From Berberis thunbergii (lineage: Eukaryota; Streptophyta; Magnoliopsida; Ranunculales; Berberidaceae): 64,000 nt of DNA. The notes below the pieces were generated by a model. That model was not told the DNA's origin, made no database searches, and saw only the letters and a list, made by a program, of their open reading frames with translations. The position numbers were made by a program, and so were the translations under genes. Below are positions 34,300-45,200 of the stretch, in pieces. Location of the stretch: positions 1-64,000 of the forward strand of contig QNQO01010696.1 in NCBI GenBank assembly GCA_003290165.1, given 5' to 3'. Numbering within the stretch: position 1 is the first letter of the stretch; every line of letters begins with the position of its first letter.

Positions 34300-34849
34300 G
34301 TAAAGATATTCTTTGTTTTCCTTTTTCATTAAAACATTATTTATGTTCAGTGGCTATTAATGCCAATTCCTCTACCCTTGGGGCATCCCTCTTCTCAAAT
34401 TGGGCTTTATCTTCATTCTCGAGGCCGAACCACTCGTATGCCCCTTAACGCCCCAAGCACCTTAACCCACTAAATACACTATCATTTCACCTGGGGGGAG
34501 TTTGTTTTTTGAGTTAGAAGTCAATTCTCTCGGACTAGAGGTGTTGAAAATTGCTCGTTTAGATTCTATTTAGAGTCTCTAACTCATATGTAAATGACTA
34601 TTTCACCCTTATAAATTGTGGGCCAAATATTGAGTAGGTTAAATTTATCATTTTTAATTCATTGGCCAAATTTAGAAGCTATGATTTGAATTTTTTCGTT
34701 TATCTTAAAAATATTTTAAAAAATCAAAGCCTTTTATTTGAGACATTCCCCCCCCCCCCCCCCCCCTTAACTCATCATGCTCTATTAATTTTAAAAAAAT
34801 CAAAGCCTTTTTTTTCTAATTGTGAATGATCTTTATTTGGATGAGGTAG
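34300..34849 (+). other. CRK-B deletion interval with a poly-C run
   Basis: Where exons 2-4 and their introns should lie there are only 550 bp. These are AT-rich and include a 19-base C homopolymer at 34748-34766. The missing kinase N-lobe was probably lost by deletion. Confidence 0.65.
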
Positions 34850-34902
34850 ACAAGACCAAGAGTCTCCTATTGCAGTGGGAGAAACGAGCTTATCTTCATA
34901 AA

Positions 34903-35079
34903 GGGGAATTCTAAATGTCGGGGAAATGGGTGAGGGACGTGACGTGGTGGGGTGGGGACCGTCCACTCAGTTAGAGATGCGCGCACAAAAAGTGACGGCA
35001 TGCATTCCGAGCGGGGTGGATGGTCCCCACCCTGCCACGTCACGCCCCTCGCTCGTTTCCTCTCTCTGTAGAAGCGCTC
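34903..35079. mobile_element. Fold-back Mutator-type MITE inside CRK-B catalytic exon
   Basis: Arms ggacgtgacgtggtggggtg and the complementary caccctgccacgtcacg form a long hairpin. The termini (GGGGAATTCTAAATG and complement of GTAGAAGCGCTC) match the family. An exact 9-bp repeat CTTCATAAA lies at 34894-34902 and 35080-35088. The target is kinase coding sequence (the Leu-His-Lys before the HRD loop), so the insertion adds 186 bp to the exon. Confidence 0.92.
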
Positions 35080-36138
35080 CTTCATAAATATTGTGGGCTC
35101 AGAGTAATTCATCGGGATCTGAACGCGGAGAATATTCTATTAGATATTAGCTTGAAGCCTAAGATTTCAGACTTTGGATTTGCAAGGCTAATCTGTGATA
35201 GTGTTGCTTTAGGAATTTCAGAAAAAATTGCTGGAACCCTGTAAGTTGGAAACTTCACTCACATTTTCTTTTTGCTACAACTGTATCTATGACTCGAAAA
35301 GGAACAAGAACTTGGTTATAATCTCTTTGGTTGATGATTCTGATTCACTTAAATCTTTAATTCTATGGACATGGGGTACATCTTGACCGTCTACATGGCA
35401 AATTTACTCATTACTTATTTGTCTTACCTGAAATACATGGCAGTAGCAATTAACGGTTGTCTTTGCATGTGGATGGTTGAGATGTGCCTACATCCTTGCT
35501 GAGATAGATTGCAGTAAAGGGAAATGAATGAAGAGGAACATATTTTTCAATTGCTCTAGAGAATAGTTATATCTAGCAATGTACAACCTAATTCGGTCTA
35601 CCTGACACCCATCGATTTCCACTTAATTCCCAAACTCCAGTATCAATTCATGGAATCTTCACTTCATTGAAGGATCTTGTTTTGTCTTTCAAGTTCCAAT
35701 GTCAATAAGCCAATGAAATTATTTTAGGTACCTTTGGCTGTTAAGTGAATAAACTTGATAGTTTCTCTTGATGTAATGTAGTGGATATATTGCACCAGAG
35801 TACTATAAACTCGGCGAGTTTTCGCAAAAATCAGATGTTTATAGTTTTGGATCGGAGTTCTAGTCCTGGAGATAGTGACCAGTCGAAAAATTTTCAGTCC
35901 TCAAAATTCAGATAACCTTTTAAGCAAGGTAAGTATTCATATGAATAATTTCAAGTTTCCATGTTGAACATTCTGATTGTTAGTAAGAAACAACTTGGAA
36001 CAGACATGGAATCACTGGACTTGTGGAACGACCTTAGAAATTGTTGATTCATGCTTAGACGAACATTGGCAACCAGCTGAAATTTTGAAATGCATACACA
36101 TTGGGTTGCTATCTGTGCAACAAGATGCAACTAGGTGA

Positions 36139-36508
36139 CCATTAGTGTCATGATTCCTCGAGTGGTTTTGATAGAAATGTATGATTCAGCAGTATTGATC
36201 AACTGTTACTAGCTGACTGAGTTAGGAGACCATCAGGTCATGATTCCCATGTGTTTGTGTATTTTTATCTCGTTTTTCGTTTTGATCTTTATATGATTGT
36301 ATTTTATGTTGGAGTTATTGTTTGACATCCGTGATTAAGCTAAATTGTGTCTGATGTTACTATAAATAGATTCCCTGTTGTTGAGAAGATCAAAGCATGC
36401 AGACCCAGTCCATGGCATAGTTAAACCATTGGATCTTCTTGACATCCCTAGATTTCAATATTGGGAGTTAAACTTTGATTAGTACTAGTACATTTTATAT
36501 ATATAAAT
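36139..36508 (+). other. 3' flank of CRK-B
   Basis: No recognisable feature. It contains AT-rich DNA following the early stop of CRK-B. Confidence 0.5.
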
Positions 36509-38056
36509 ACTAGAGTATGCCTCGTGTCATTGGCACTTCACATAATTTTATTTTTTGATAAATATTTTATACTGAACACCATCACTATTCCATTTTCGCT
36601 CTCAATTAATCAACATTGAATTGTAGCCTATTCTAAGGTAAAAATATATATTATAAATTTTAGGGTTAGACTCAGTCAAAATTGAATCAATTGGAGCAAA
36701 AATTTAAACGCCGAGAATGAGTTCTTTCCTAATCTTTGAATTCGCCAAAACATGAAATTTAGGGTTTTGGTTTAAATGTGCATTAAGATGCCCGATTCAT
36801 TTTTTCTGGTATGATACGTCATTTTTAAAAAAATATTAAAGACGTGAAATATGTTATACATTTTTTAATTATAAAAAAAATATATATATATAATTTTAGC
36901 GCTTGTATTGATTATTGATTTAGTTGAAAAGATCTTCAAAATTGCATTTCAATGATATTAAATTTACCAAAATCCGACAACGATGTAGATTGTTATTTTA
37001 AATTTTCATTTTGCTAAAAACAAAACACAATATTTTCTCTCTCCGCCACATGTACATTCCACCAACTTTTTTTCAAAAGTTTTTCATTATTTTACCCTTC
37101 CACATGTTTTATATTTACAGACGTATCATCATAGGAAATAAATCTTAATACTCAAATTCAATACATTTTTCAACTTTCGATCATAACCATCTTTTATCTC
37201 TAATCCTTTCGATTTTACTTTGTCACAATTAGCAATGAATAGTAGAACACTACTGTGAATTGTAATATAGACTAGAGTATGTCCCGTGCCGTTGACACTT
37301 CACATAATTTTATTTTTGCTAAATATTTTGTACTGAACACCATCACTATCCCGTTTTCGCTCTCAATCATCATTGAAGTATAGCTTATTGTATGGTAAAA
37401 ATATATATTATAAATTTTAGGGTTAGACTCAGTCAAAATTGAATCAATTGGAGCAAAAATTCAAACACCGAGAATGAGTTTTTCCCTAATAATTGAAATC
37501 GCCAAAACATGAAGTTTAGGGTTTTTGTTTAAATGTACATTAAGATATCCGATTCATTTTTTTCTGGTATGATTCGTCATTGCTTTGAAAAATATTAAAG
37601 ACATGAAATACGTTATACGTTTTTTTTATTATAAAATATTTATATTTTTAAAATTTTAGCGCTTGTATTGATTATTGATTATTGATTATTGATTATTGAT
37701 TTTGTTGGAAAAATATTTAAAAATGCATTTCAACGATACTAAATTTACCAAAATCTGACAACAATGTAGATAGTAATGTTAAATTTCCATTTTGCTAAAA
37801 GGAAAACACAACATTTTCTCTCTCCACCACATGTACATTCCACCAACTTTTTTCAAAAGTTTTCATTATTTTTTCCCTACTACATGTTTTATATTTACAA
37901 ACATGTTATCATAGAAAATGAATCTCAACCCTCAAATTCAATACATTTCCCAACTTTAAACCATGCATAACCGTCTTTTATCTCTAATCTTTTTTATTTG
38001 ACTTTGTCCCAGTCAGCAATGAATAGTAAAACACTACTCAGAATTGTAATATAGAT
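36509..38056. repeat. Tandem duplication of a ~770-bp AT-rich unit
   Basis: Copy 1 (36509-37270) and copy 2 (37271-38056) are adjacent and both begin actagagtatg and end gaattgtaatatag. They share long stretches such as ttagggttagactcagtcaa. Copy 2 has an extra (ttgatta)n expansion near 37670-37700. No ORF is conserved between copies. The function and origin of the unit are unknown. Confidence 0.88.
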
Positions 38057-39138
38057 TTGTTATACCAAAAGTTAATTTCATTAGACGGAGTTCCATTCTT
38101 GCAGTGGTTAAAGCGAGATTGATTTTTTTTTTTAAATCTTGTTCCCGCATCTGTAAGAATGGAACCCATTCTCGCTCAAGTTGGAGCGAGAACGAAAGAG
38201 AAAAGAAACCCCTTCCTGCTCTCAACACCAACTAAATATTTGAGGAACCCGTTTGTTTTGTTACACAAGAAGAGAAGAAAAAAGATATATGAGGTGGGAG
38301 GGAGAATGAAAAAGGGAAATCAGAAAAGAAGGGGGCGGACAGGGAGTGCTTATCAGGGGAGGACAAAGCACTGGTTGTCCCTACAATTTTTGTTTATCTG
38401 ACTCTCACACACACGGAAGGGATAAGGAGAATGAGAAAGGGAAGTTGGAGAAGAAAGGAGGTGGGTAGGAAGGGTTTACTAGAAAAAGAGAAGCAGCTCC
38501 GCGATGCTATTGTTGTTGATCGCAGAAGCACGCAGGAGAAGGATGAGAGATTTTGTGGTCTATAGAAAGAAGGTAGAGAGAAGAAGGGGGAAAAACCTAT
38601 TTAATGGTGTTGTTAGATAGCAGGGTGTAAAAAAATGCAATATTTTTTGGGTAACGGTGTCAACAATCATTATTATTGAACTAGGGGCTGAGTTTGATTA
38701 TAAATATTTGAATTTGGGAAGGTAAAAGTGTAAAAAAAATGTAATAGTGTTTTTCATTTAAAGACACAAACACCGTTTGTCACTTTTACCGCATTTTGAT
38801 TTGTTTTTGTAAATATCATAAAGTTTGGGAGGGCATCATCAGAATCCAAAAATTAGGTTCAGGACAAATGCGTAATGGTGTTTTCAATTAAATGACAAAA
38901 AATACCCTGACATTGTTCATTTGTATGTTCGTTTTACATGTAATTATTAAAAATAGAAAGGGTAAAACAGGAAAGTAAAGCTAGAGTTGAAAACATACAA
39001 ATTCACTATTCATGTTGATATACACAAAGGTGCAGGATGATTAAGTGAAACACCAATTCCTTGAAAGAGAGTGAACTTATTCACATATGAAGTGGATGGA
39101 CGCAGAGGTGGAGAAGTGAAACTATAATATATGTATAT
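38057..39138. other. Intergenic DNA without recognisable genes
   Basis: The segment contains purine-rich patches (38260-38600) and short open frames with biased composition that I do not believe are genes. No repeat ends, RNA genes or domains were recognised. Confidence 0.5.
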
Positions 39139-39575
39139 TAATAAGTAAGCAATGACTACTCCACACCTTCAAAAGTGCTTTCTCACACCATTTAACTCTC
39201 CCACACCACCTACTTTCTTTTTCATACCACCACTATTTTCCACATCACCTATATAAACAAAAAAACAACATTTTTCTTCTCCCCATTCAAATCAAAAACT
39301 CAAGTCTCCCCTCCCTTCCCCTATTTAAATCTTTCCTCTCCCTCGAATCTCTTGCAAAATTGAAACCAAACTCTTTCCTCTCCCTCAAAATCAAAACCCT
39401 TAAAAATCGCAACCTCTCAAAAATTTTTTCAGAAAAAACGAAGTAATCTCATGAAAACTTCAGAAAATTTTTCAAAAACAAAGTAAATTTCAGAAATCAC
39501 AAAATAAAAAAAAACTATTGTTCACCTAAGACAATGCGAGATTTTCAGGCAAAATTTTTAACAGCAATTTTTTCA

Positions 39576-40545
39576 GACAGATTTGCACAACTTTATAAAA
39601 TGACCATAACTTGATCATTTCAAAATATTTTCAAGTGATTCAAGTTGTGTTTATTAGATAACTCTGAATATAACTTTTTTTTTGATCAACTTGAGAATTA
39701 GTCTCGATCGAGAACATAAGTTGGCTGAAAGTCAGGGACAATATCCCGTTTTTATTGCAAGACAGATTTGTGCGGCTTTAGTAAAATGATCATAATTTGC
39801 TCATTTTAAAACATTTTCAAGTGATTCAAGTTGTGTTTATTAGATAACTTAGAGTACTAAAATTTTTGTGTGTTTATCAACTTGAGAATCAGTCTCGATC
39901 GAGCACATAAGTTGGCTGAAAGTCAGAGACATTATCTCATTTTTATTACGAAACAAATTTGCACGACTTTAGTAAAATAACCATAACTTGCTCATTTCAA
40001 AAAAAATTTAAGTGATTCAAGTTGTGTTTATTTTTTTATTTTTATTTTTAATTAAACCTCCAGTGGGGAGGGGCAACTATGGGATGCCAGACCTTTATTA
40101 TACCAAAAAATGTTTGAAACATTTCGGGGGTACATTACGACTTTACCCGAATAATAAATCCAATGGGACTATCCCATATGAAACAAAAGAAAAACTGCAC
40201 AAATCTTGCCTAAAATCTAAAAGATCTAATTTAAGGTCCGGGCCACTTGCAAATGATCTTGAAAACTTGAATCCGAACTTCTATACCCAAAAACCCGTGC
40301 CCAAACTGGATTGTCCACGAAATCCAGGTTTCCACTTAACATCCTGAGACTTTCATTTGCATACTAATCAAGTTTGCAACCTGGACAAAAGTTATATGAA
40401 ACGGATAGCAATAAACACCAATACCAATCCAAACATATTCGAGATAGCAAAAGTTGTGTTTATTAGATAACTCATAAGTACTACAAAATTCGTGTTTTGA
40501 TAAACTTGAGAATCGGTGGTTTAAATTGGTCGAAATTTACCCTGT
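39576..40545. repeat. ~187-bp tandem repeat inside the Mutator-like element
   Basis: Three units start near 39576, 39761 and 39950 (gacagatttg, gacagatttg, aaacaaattt). Each contains aagtgattcaagttgtgttt, cttgagaat and a Leu-tRNA-unrelated ctcgatcgag palindrome (first two units). The third unit is interrupted by the LINE insertion at 40033-40450 and ends degraded near 40545. Not coding. Confidence 0.88.
40033..40450 (-). mobile_element. 5'-truncated LINE with exact 14-bp TSD
   Basis: On the plus strand it begins with a T-rich tail (40033-40053), then the complement of the LINE 3' end seen at 14105-14202 (cctccagtggggaggggcaa, gtacattacgactttaccc). The 14-bp direct repeat AAGTTGTGTTTATT lies at 40019-40032 and 40451-40464, within the third tandem unit. 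It is a dead-on-arrival insertion by target-primed reverse transcription. Confidence 0.93.
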
Positions 40546-40665
40546 TTTTAAGTTACTGCTTTTTTCAAAATCAATTTTTGGATAGTGAGTAAGTAAGTAA
40601 AAAAACTCAATATTGGTGTGAGAAAGCACTTTTGGTGGTGTGGAATAGTCGTTACTTAATAAGTA

Positions 40666-41163
40666 TAAATAAATGCAGCTATATTGTAAAAACAACAAAG
40701 ATGGCCGTAAATAAATAGATGGAAAAAGGCATGTGAACATTAGCCATTAATATTCCAAGACACTTGGTATTAGGATTAAGGATTGACTTAGCCACTCCAA
40801 GTTAGACTGCTCCCTTGAAACTTAAAAAAATAAGCAGCTATATTCAATACCCAAAGACTAATCAACAATAGAGCTCATGTGCTCCTAATAATCGGATGAA
40901 AACTCACAAAATTCTATCTGGTGAGTCTCAAACCCGAGTCTTCTCCCCTGTTTTATTGACTTAATTTCATCCTCGTGTATACCAAAACAAATTTCAATTT
41001 GTACATTTTGAAGTGTATATTTCCTCATATATTATTTATCTATGTTAAAAAAATTTGATATAGAACAAGTTGTTCATTATAAAAAATGATTCTAAAAATG
41101 TAGAAAATGCACGTCTTTATCAAAACAAGGAAGGACTTACCGCACCTATTATTTTGTCATGAC
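40666..41163. other. Intergenic DNA with a SINE-like fragment
   Basis: The complement of about 40860-40960 (gggtttgagactcacc, gattattaggagcac) matches the SINE-like segment at 928-1080. The rest is AT-rich with no supported feature. Confidence 0.4.
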
Positions 41164-41783
41164 AATGACTATTTGGCACCATAGATTACTTTCACCCACA
41201 CTACCCATCTCATTTTTTTTATTTCCCATATCATGCACTTTCTCTCTCACGTCATTGTTCTCTTTCACACTACCCATAAAAAGAAAAAAAAACATAAATC
41301 TTTCTCCCTTCCACGAGGGTCAATTTTTTTCCTCACAACGGTTTATGCGAGTGAGGAACCGATCATCGCAGCGGCCTATGCGAGAGCGAGAAATAAAATT
41401 AGAGTGCAAGGGGAAGGAGAGGTGTGACGGCTATGTGAGAAGAGGAGAGAGTGAGAGAAGAAGAAAGGGGACTAAGAGAAGGGGAGAAAGGAAAGATAGT
41501 GGGAGAACTACAAGAGGGGAAGGGGAATAAGAAGATGGAGAAGGGGTGACAGTGGATGTGGTTTTATCTCCTCTATATTTCTCATCGTCGCCGATCGTCT
41601 CTTACCGTCCCTTGCAATCGATTACTCTCCTTCCATACTGTTACTGTTATTCTTATTCTTGAGAAAAAATGGTGAGAGAAGAAGATGAATAATGGTTTAA
41701 ATGAGTGATGTGGAAGAACATGTAAAAAAAAATTGAATAAATAGTGTAGGTGAGAGTAAGTTGTTGTGCCATATAGTCACTGC
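41164..41783. mobile_element. Inverted-repeat element, probably Mutator-like, TSD not found
   Basis: Left end caatgactatttggcacc and the complement of the right end cagtgactatatggcaca form inverted repeats that stay similar for about 45 bp (ttac-ttcacc-acacta). The terminal pattern resembles that at 39148. The interior holds a purine-rich stretch with an open frame (41159-41530) of biased composition that I do not accept as a gene. No clean target duplication was seen. Confidence 0.55.
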
Positions 41784-41981
41784 AGTATCAACTTTTAAAT
41801 CACGTCCGAGACTATGACTTATTAAACACCAAAAAATCTAGATAGCCAAGACAGCGAGAGGGAACCCAAACCTTAACAAATTTTTTTTTTATAAAGCTTT
41901 TAGAAGTAATTAGGAATGTGAGGTGCACTCGTAAGTTTTGCACCGTTGGTCGAATATTTTCAATATAATCTAACTTTGAAA

Positions 41982-42143
41982 AGTACTACTACAGGGCTTG
42001 GTGGTGTGTGCTTGGTGTTGTGCCTGGTGGCTACTAGGCACCGTCCATTTACCTCAAAATATAAATAATATATATCTCGAGATAAATGGAGGGTGCTTGA
42101 TAGCCACCAGCAAGCACAACACCAATGCACTTAAGAATTTCCC
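41982..42143. mobile_element. Small fold-back insertion in the CRK intron relic
   Basis: Arms gcttggtgttgtgcctggtg/ctggtggctatcaagcac-type sequences form a hairpin around an AT-rich loop. The 10-bp repeat AACTTTGAAA flanks it (41972-41981, 42144-42153); the intact paralogous intron has one copy of this target, so the insertion is proved by the empty site near 59435. Confidence 0.8.
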
Positions 42144-42306
42144 AACTTTGAAAGAGAATGTAGCTAACTTGAATTGCGTCCAAAACTAAATCACATTTTT
42201 CCTGACAGCAACATATAATGTTGTTAACGTGTCATGTTAATTTCAAGTCTGGCAAATCTCACTGGTGAGACAAAGACATCACTACATCTTTGAATGAGCG
42301 GGAATT

Positions 42307-42441
42307 CTAATTGGCGATGAAACCAGCGAAGGGAGGGATGCAACCCTCCATTCTCCTCCAGATACGTATTTTTGCGCATTTCAAAGGGGATGGAGGATTG
42401 CACCCCCTCCCTCGCTGGTTTCCTCGCTGTTTTACTCGCCT
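42307..42441. mobile_element. Fold-back Mutator-type MITE in the CRK intron relic
   Basis: Left gcgatgaaaccagcgaaggg and right ccctccctcgctggtttcctcgc are the family arms, meeting around tttgcgcatttc. No target duplication could be matched, and the paralogous intron lacks this element at the same place. Confidence 0.7.
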
Positions 42442-42779
42442 AGTCAGAATAGGTTATGAACCACAAAGATATGAGACAAGAAGCTACCTGACTCACATTT
42501 TCTTTTAATTAGACTAGTCAGAATAGCTACCTGACTCACATTTTCTTTTAATGAGAGTTTTATATCATTCTTTGAATGAGACGAGGAGCTACCTGACTCA
42601 AATTTTCTTTTAATTAGACTGGTCAGAATAGGTTATCAAGATGATCAGATATTCTTATGACTATTCATTTGTTTGGCTTTTTTCATTGTTTTGAGAATTT
42701 TATATCATGTTAATTTATATATACACCATGTTGTCTAACCGCTTCTTATGATATGATAATTTTTCATTCAATTATTTTT

Positions 42780-42880
42780 ACATGCTTCTCTAGGTGCAGT
42801 GGTTAGAAGTTTAATAATTTTAGTAAATAATTCGAGTTCGATATTTTTGAAACGTAAATTTTTTTATGACTATTGATAAT
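42780..42880 (+). mobile_element. tRNA-related SINE-like fragment
   Basis: The segment aggtgcagtggttagaagtt ... aattcgagttcgatattttt resembles tRNA box A and box B spaced about 45 bp apart. It could not fold into a normal tRNA as read, and no 3' body was defined. Confidence 0.35.
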
Positions 42881-43691
42881 TAATATTAACTATACATTTG
42901 ATGTCTATTGATACTTACTGATGATACACTAAAATGGTTCCAACTCTACGTCATATACATGTCATGATGATTTTGAAGAGTACTGATTCTTACAGTCTGC
43001 TAAGCCCACGTGTCTCACATCTATTTTCAATATTCAAAGCCTAATAAGACAAATATCTCGATGATCAACTTCGGACAGGCAAGTACAACATCTCTTTGCT
43101 TTCAATTATGAAGCATATTCCAAAGTATGTGTCATATATAAAGACTTCTACCTATAGATTAGTATCAGAACGAGAACTATCTACTGCATATCTAAGAGCA
43201 CATGGCAAATAGAAAAACTTTCCTCTACAACACGACTTCTAATTAGATAATAATCTCCACGAAATTTTTTTTTCCTCAACTACGCCATCAATGGCTTGGT
43301 TGAATGTAGAACGCGTTATCACACCCCAGTTCTTAATAATTAGTAGAGAGCCCTATTTAATTTCAACATCTTAGGTGAAGGCCAAGTGAAATCAACTTTT
43401 TATTAGAGACGAAGGAGACGAAAATGCTAATTAGCCACAATGATTAGCCTACATACGTGGTTTGATTAAACCCTGTAGAGTCACTAATATAGCCTTCATG
43501 TCATGAATTAATAAATAAATTTAAAAGGGTAACAATCATATTCAAGAAAATAATGGATACAAAGAAAAAGTAATATATACAAAGAAAGTGGGGCTAGCGG
43601 CGGTCAAAGACTCCAAATGTCAACCTCATTCTGTTCGTTAATCCACGATGATCATTGTCTTCCCATCTGTTTTGTATACCATATAAACACT
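42881..43691. other. Intergenic DNA without recognisable features
   Basis: AT-rich DNA. I found no exon-like ORF, no terminal repeats and no RNA gene. Confidence 0.5.
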
Positions 43692-43893
43692 TGACCTTTG
43701 CTAAATATCGAGGGATTGAGCGAGGAAACCAGCGAGGGAAATGAGGTGGAGGGGGTGGAAACCGTCCACCCCTCTCGAGATGTGCGAGCGAAAAGTCAAC
43801 GCTCACATCTCGAGGGGGGTGGACGGTTTCCACCCCTCCACCTCATTTCCCTCGCTGGTTTCCTCGCTCAATCCCTCGACATTTAGAATTTCT
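43692..43893. mobile_element. Fold-back Mutator-type MITE, near-perfect hairpin
   Basis: The arms are almost exact complements: gcgaggaaaccagcgaggga pairs with tccctcgctggtttcctcgc, and cgtccacccctctcgagatg with catctcgaggggggtggacg, around a loop near aaaagtcaa (43791-43799). Flanks ataaacact (43683-43691) and gtaaacact (43894-43902) match at 8 of 9 positions. It is the most symmetrical copy in the window. No coding capacity. Confidence 0.9.
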
Positions 43894-43944
43894 GTAAACA
43901 CTTCATTACAGGGCAACTTGTTTGACGGGCTGATATATGCTTTG

Positions 43945-44090
43945 AGACTTTTCAATGTCCCAAGTCTTTCGGGAACTTGTCAATACATATTCATTTCTTT
44001 CTCCATCCATTTATTCACCCCACACGGAAATTTTAAAAATGTGCAAAGTTTTTGTTGACTGGTTCTCGAAAGACTTGAGACATTGAAAAT
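43945..44090. repeat. Small imperfect inverted repeat
   Basis: gacttttcaatgtcccaagtctttcgggaa-type sequence at 43945-43981 pairs imperfectly with ttctcgaaagacttgagaca at 44060-44090. A direct repeat (cacacggaaatttt/cacacggaaatttc) lies beside it. Origin unknown. Confidence 0.5.
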
Positions 44091-44699
44091 ATATATTCAC
44101 CCAACACGGAAATTTCAAAAATGTTTACGTTTTCGTTGTCTCTATTAAATATATAACATCTGTCATTTAAAATTATGTTTTTGCCATTGATCTCATTGAC
44201 TTTTTCAAATACTAAGAGGAGCAAATCTTGGTCAACAATTATTTGACTAAGTTGATGAGGTCAAAAAGCCTAAACATTATTTGAAGTCACAGAAGTTTTA
44301 GGACCCAAACTCTGGCATGGACAAACCCAAGATAAAGGATTGTGATTTAGTTTTTCGAGTTAATTTCAGTATCTCGATTTTAAGAAATATTTCATTTTTT
44401 GTAGAAAAAAAAAAAAAAATTGGTTGTGATTTCGAATTTAACAATATAAATTATGCATTTTAAACTCTTAATAACTATATAAAAAGTCTCACATGACTCG
44501 TATTTTCATATAAACTAAATATTACATAAGAGTCGCTCACATAAAAAACTTTACATACTAAAAGAACATTATAGCATTTTAAAATACACGGAGATTAAAT
44601 ATACGTTTATTTTCTTATGAAAATTTTGACATATTTCGAATTTCGAAAGAGATATTGGTAACTTCAAAATAAGAAATATTTCATAAAATTTCGACATAT

Positions 44700-44981
44700 T
44701 TCGTTCATACCAAACCATTTAGGTAACACATTTTGAAATATTCCGTTCCTTGAGATAGACGTCAAATGTGTCACGTGATTTGGAAGCCTCTCACTGTTTT
44801 TTTTTTTTTTTTTTTTTTTTGTCATACACGAAGATTTTTATTGAAGATAAGAAAGGAAACAAGGTACAAGGAAAACCATTCTTTCATCAATGAATGCCAA
44901 AACCCCATGAATGTGTCAAAAAACAAGCCCATCACTGCTTCGTTCATACCAAACCATTTAGGTAACACATTTTGAAATATT
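44700..44981. repeat. 43-bp exact direct repeat around a poly-T segment
   Basis: The 43-bp sequence starting ttcgttcataccaaacc is identical at 44700-44742 and 44939-44981. Between them lie 196 bp with a run of about 23 T. The pattern suggests a retroposon with a long target duplication, but 56 bp separate the left repeat from the T run, which does not fit a simple insertion. Confidence 0.75.
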
Positions 44982-45200
44982 TGCAAAAGCTAAAGCTCTA
45001 CTAGAGTACCATAACTTATAGTTACAGAACATTATGCAGACAAACAATATCAATGGCATAAACTAGCACCATGCTTTCGGATGATAGTCATGATTAGTTA
45101 AACTATATACATCAATCTGGGTGTTTAATTTGACACCCATCAATGTTTAGATTTATTTTAGTCATTGGCTCTTATCTATTTATTTAATATGAGCGAAAGA

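Larger units (their letters stand above)
33495..36138 (+). pseudogene. CRK-B: cysteine-rich receptor-like kinase with intact ectodomain exon only
   Basis: Exon 1 (33495-34299) encodes a signal peptide and two DUF26 domains with C-x8-C-x2-C at LLQCRGDISSQHCRIC and LVQCTRELSENNCLGC, and ends in a proper donor. Exons 2-4 (membrane span, G-loop, VAIK lysine) are absent. Exon 5 starts about 34850 (LLLQWEKR) and is split by a MITE at 34903-35079, then continues HRDLNAENILLD and DFGFARL to 35240. Exon 6 (35782-35928) has a frameshift after YSFG and an in-frame stop; exon 7 (36004-36138) stops early. No kinase can be made, but a secreted DUF26 protein reading into intron 1 (open to 34446) is possible. 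Confidence 0.9.
39148..40656. mobile_element. Non-autonomous Mutator-like element with exact 9-bp TSD
   Basis: Terminal inverted repeats of about 42 bp start AGCAATGACTACTCCACACC and, from the other end, AGTAACGACTATTCCACACC, and share caaaagtgctttctcacacc. The exact 9-bp duplication TAATAAGTA is at 39139-39147 and 40657-40665. There is no transposase. The interior carries a 187-bp tandem repeat and a nested LINE end. Nine-bp duplications are typical of Mutator elements. Confidence 0.92.
41854..42740 (+). pseudogene. Relic of a CRK first intron
   Basis: The segment matches intron 1 of the intact gene CRK-D (about 59349-60080) in the same order: ccaaaccttaacaaattt, ctaactttgaaaga, cctgacagcaacatataatg, agacaaagacatcactacat, ctgactcacattttctttta and atatacaccatgttgt. 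No DUF26 or kinase exon remains next to it. It marks a former CRK copy between CRK-B and CRK-C. Its own mobile insertions are listed separately. Confidence 0.82.

Noticed and set aside
41159..41530. Open frame of 123 codons, Arg/Lys/Glu-rich
   Set aside because: Composition follows a purine-rich repeat inside an inverted-repeat element; no domain, no conserved partner, low complexity.
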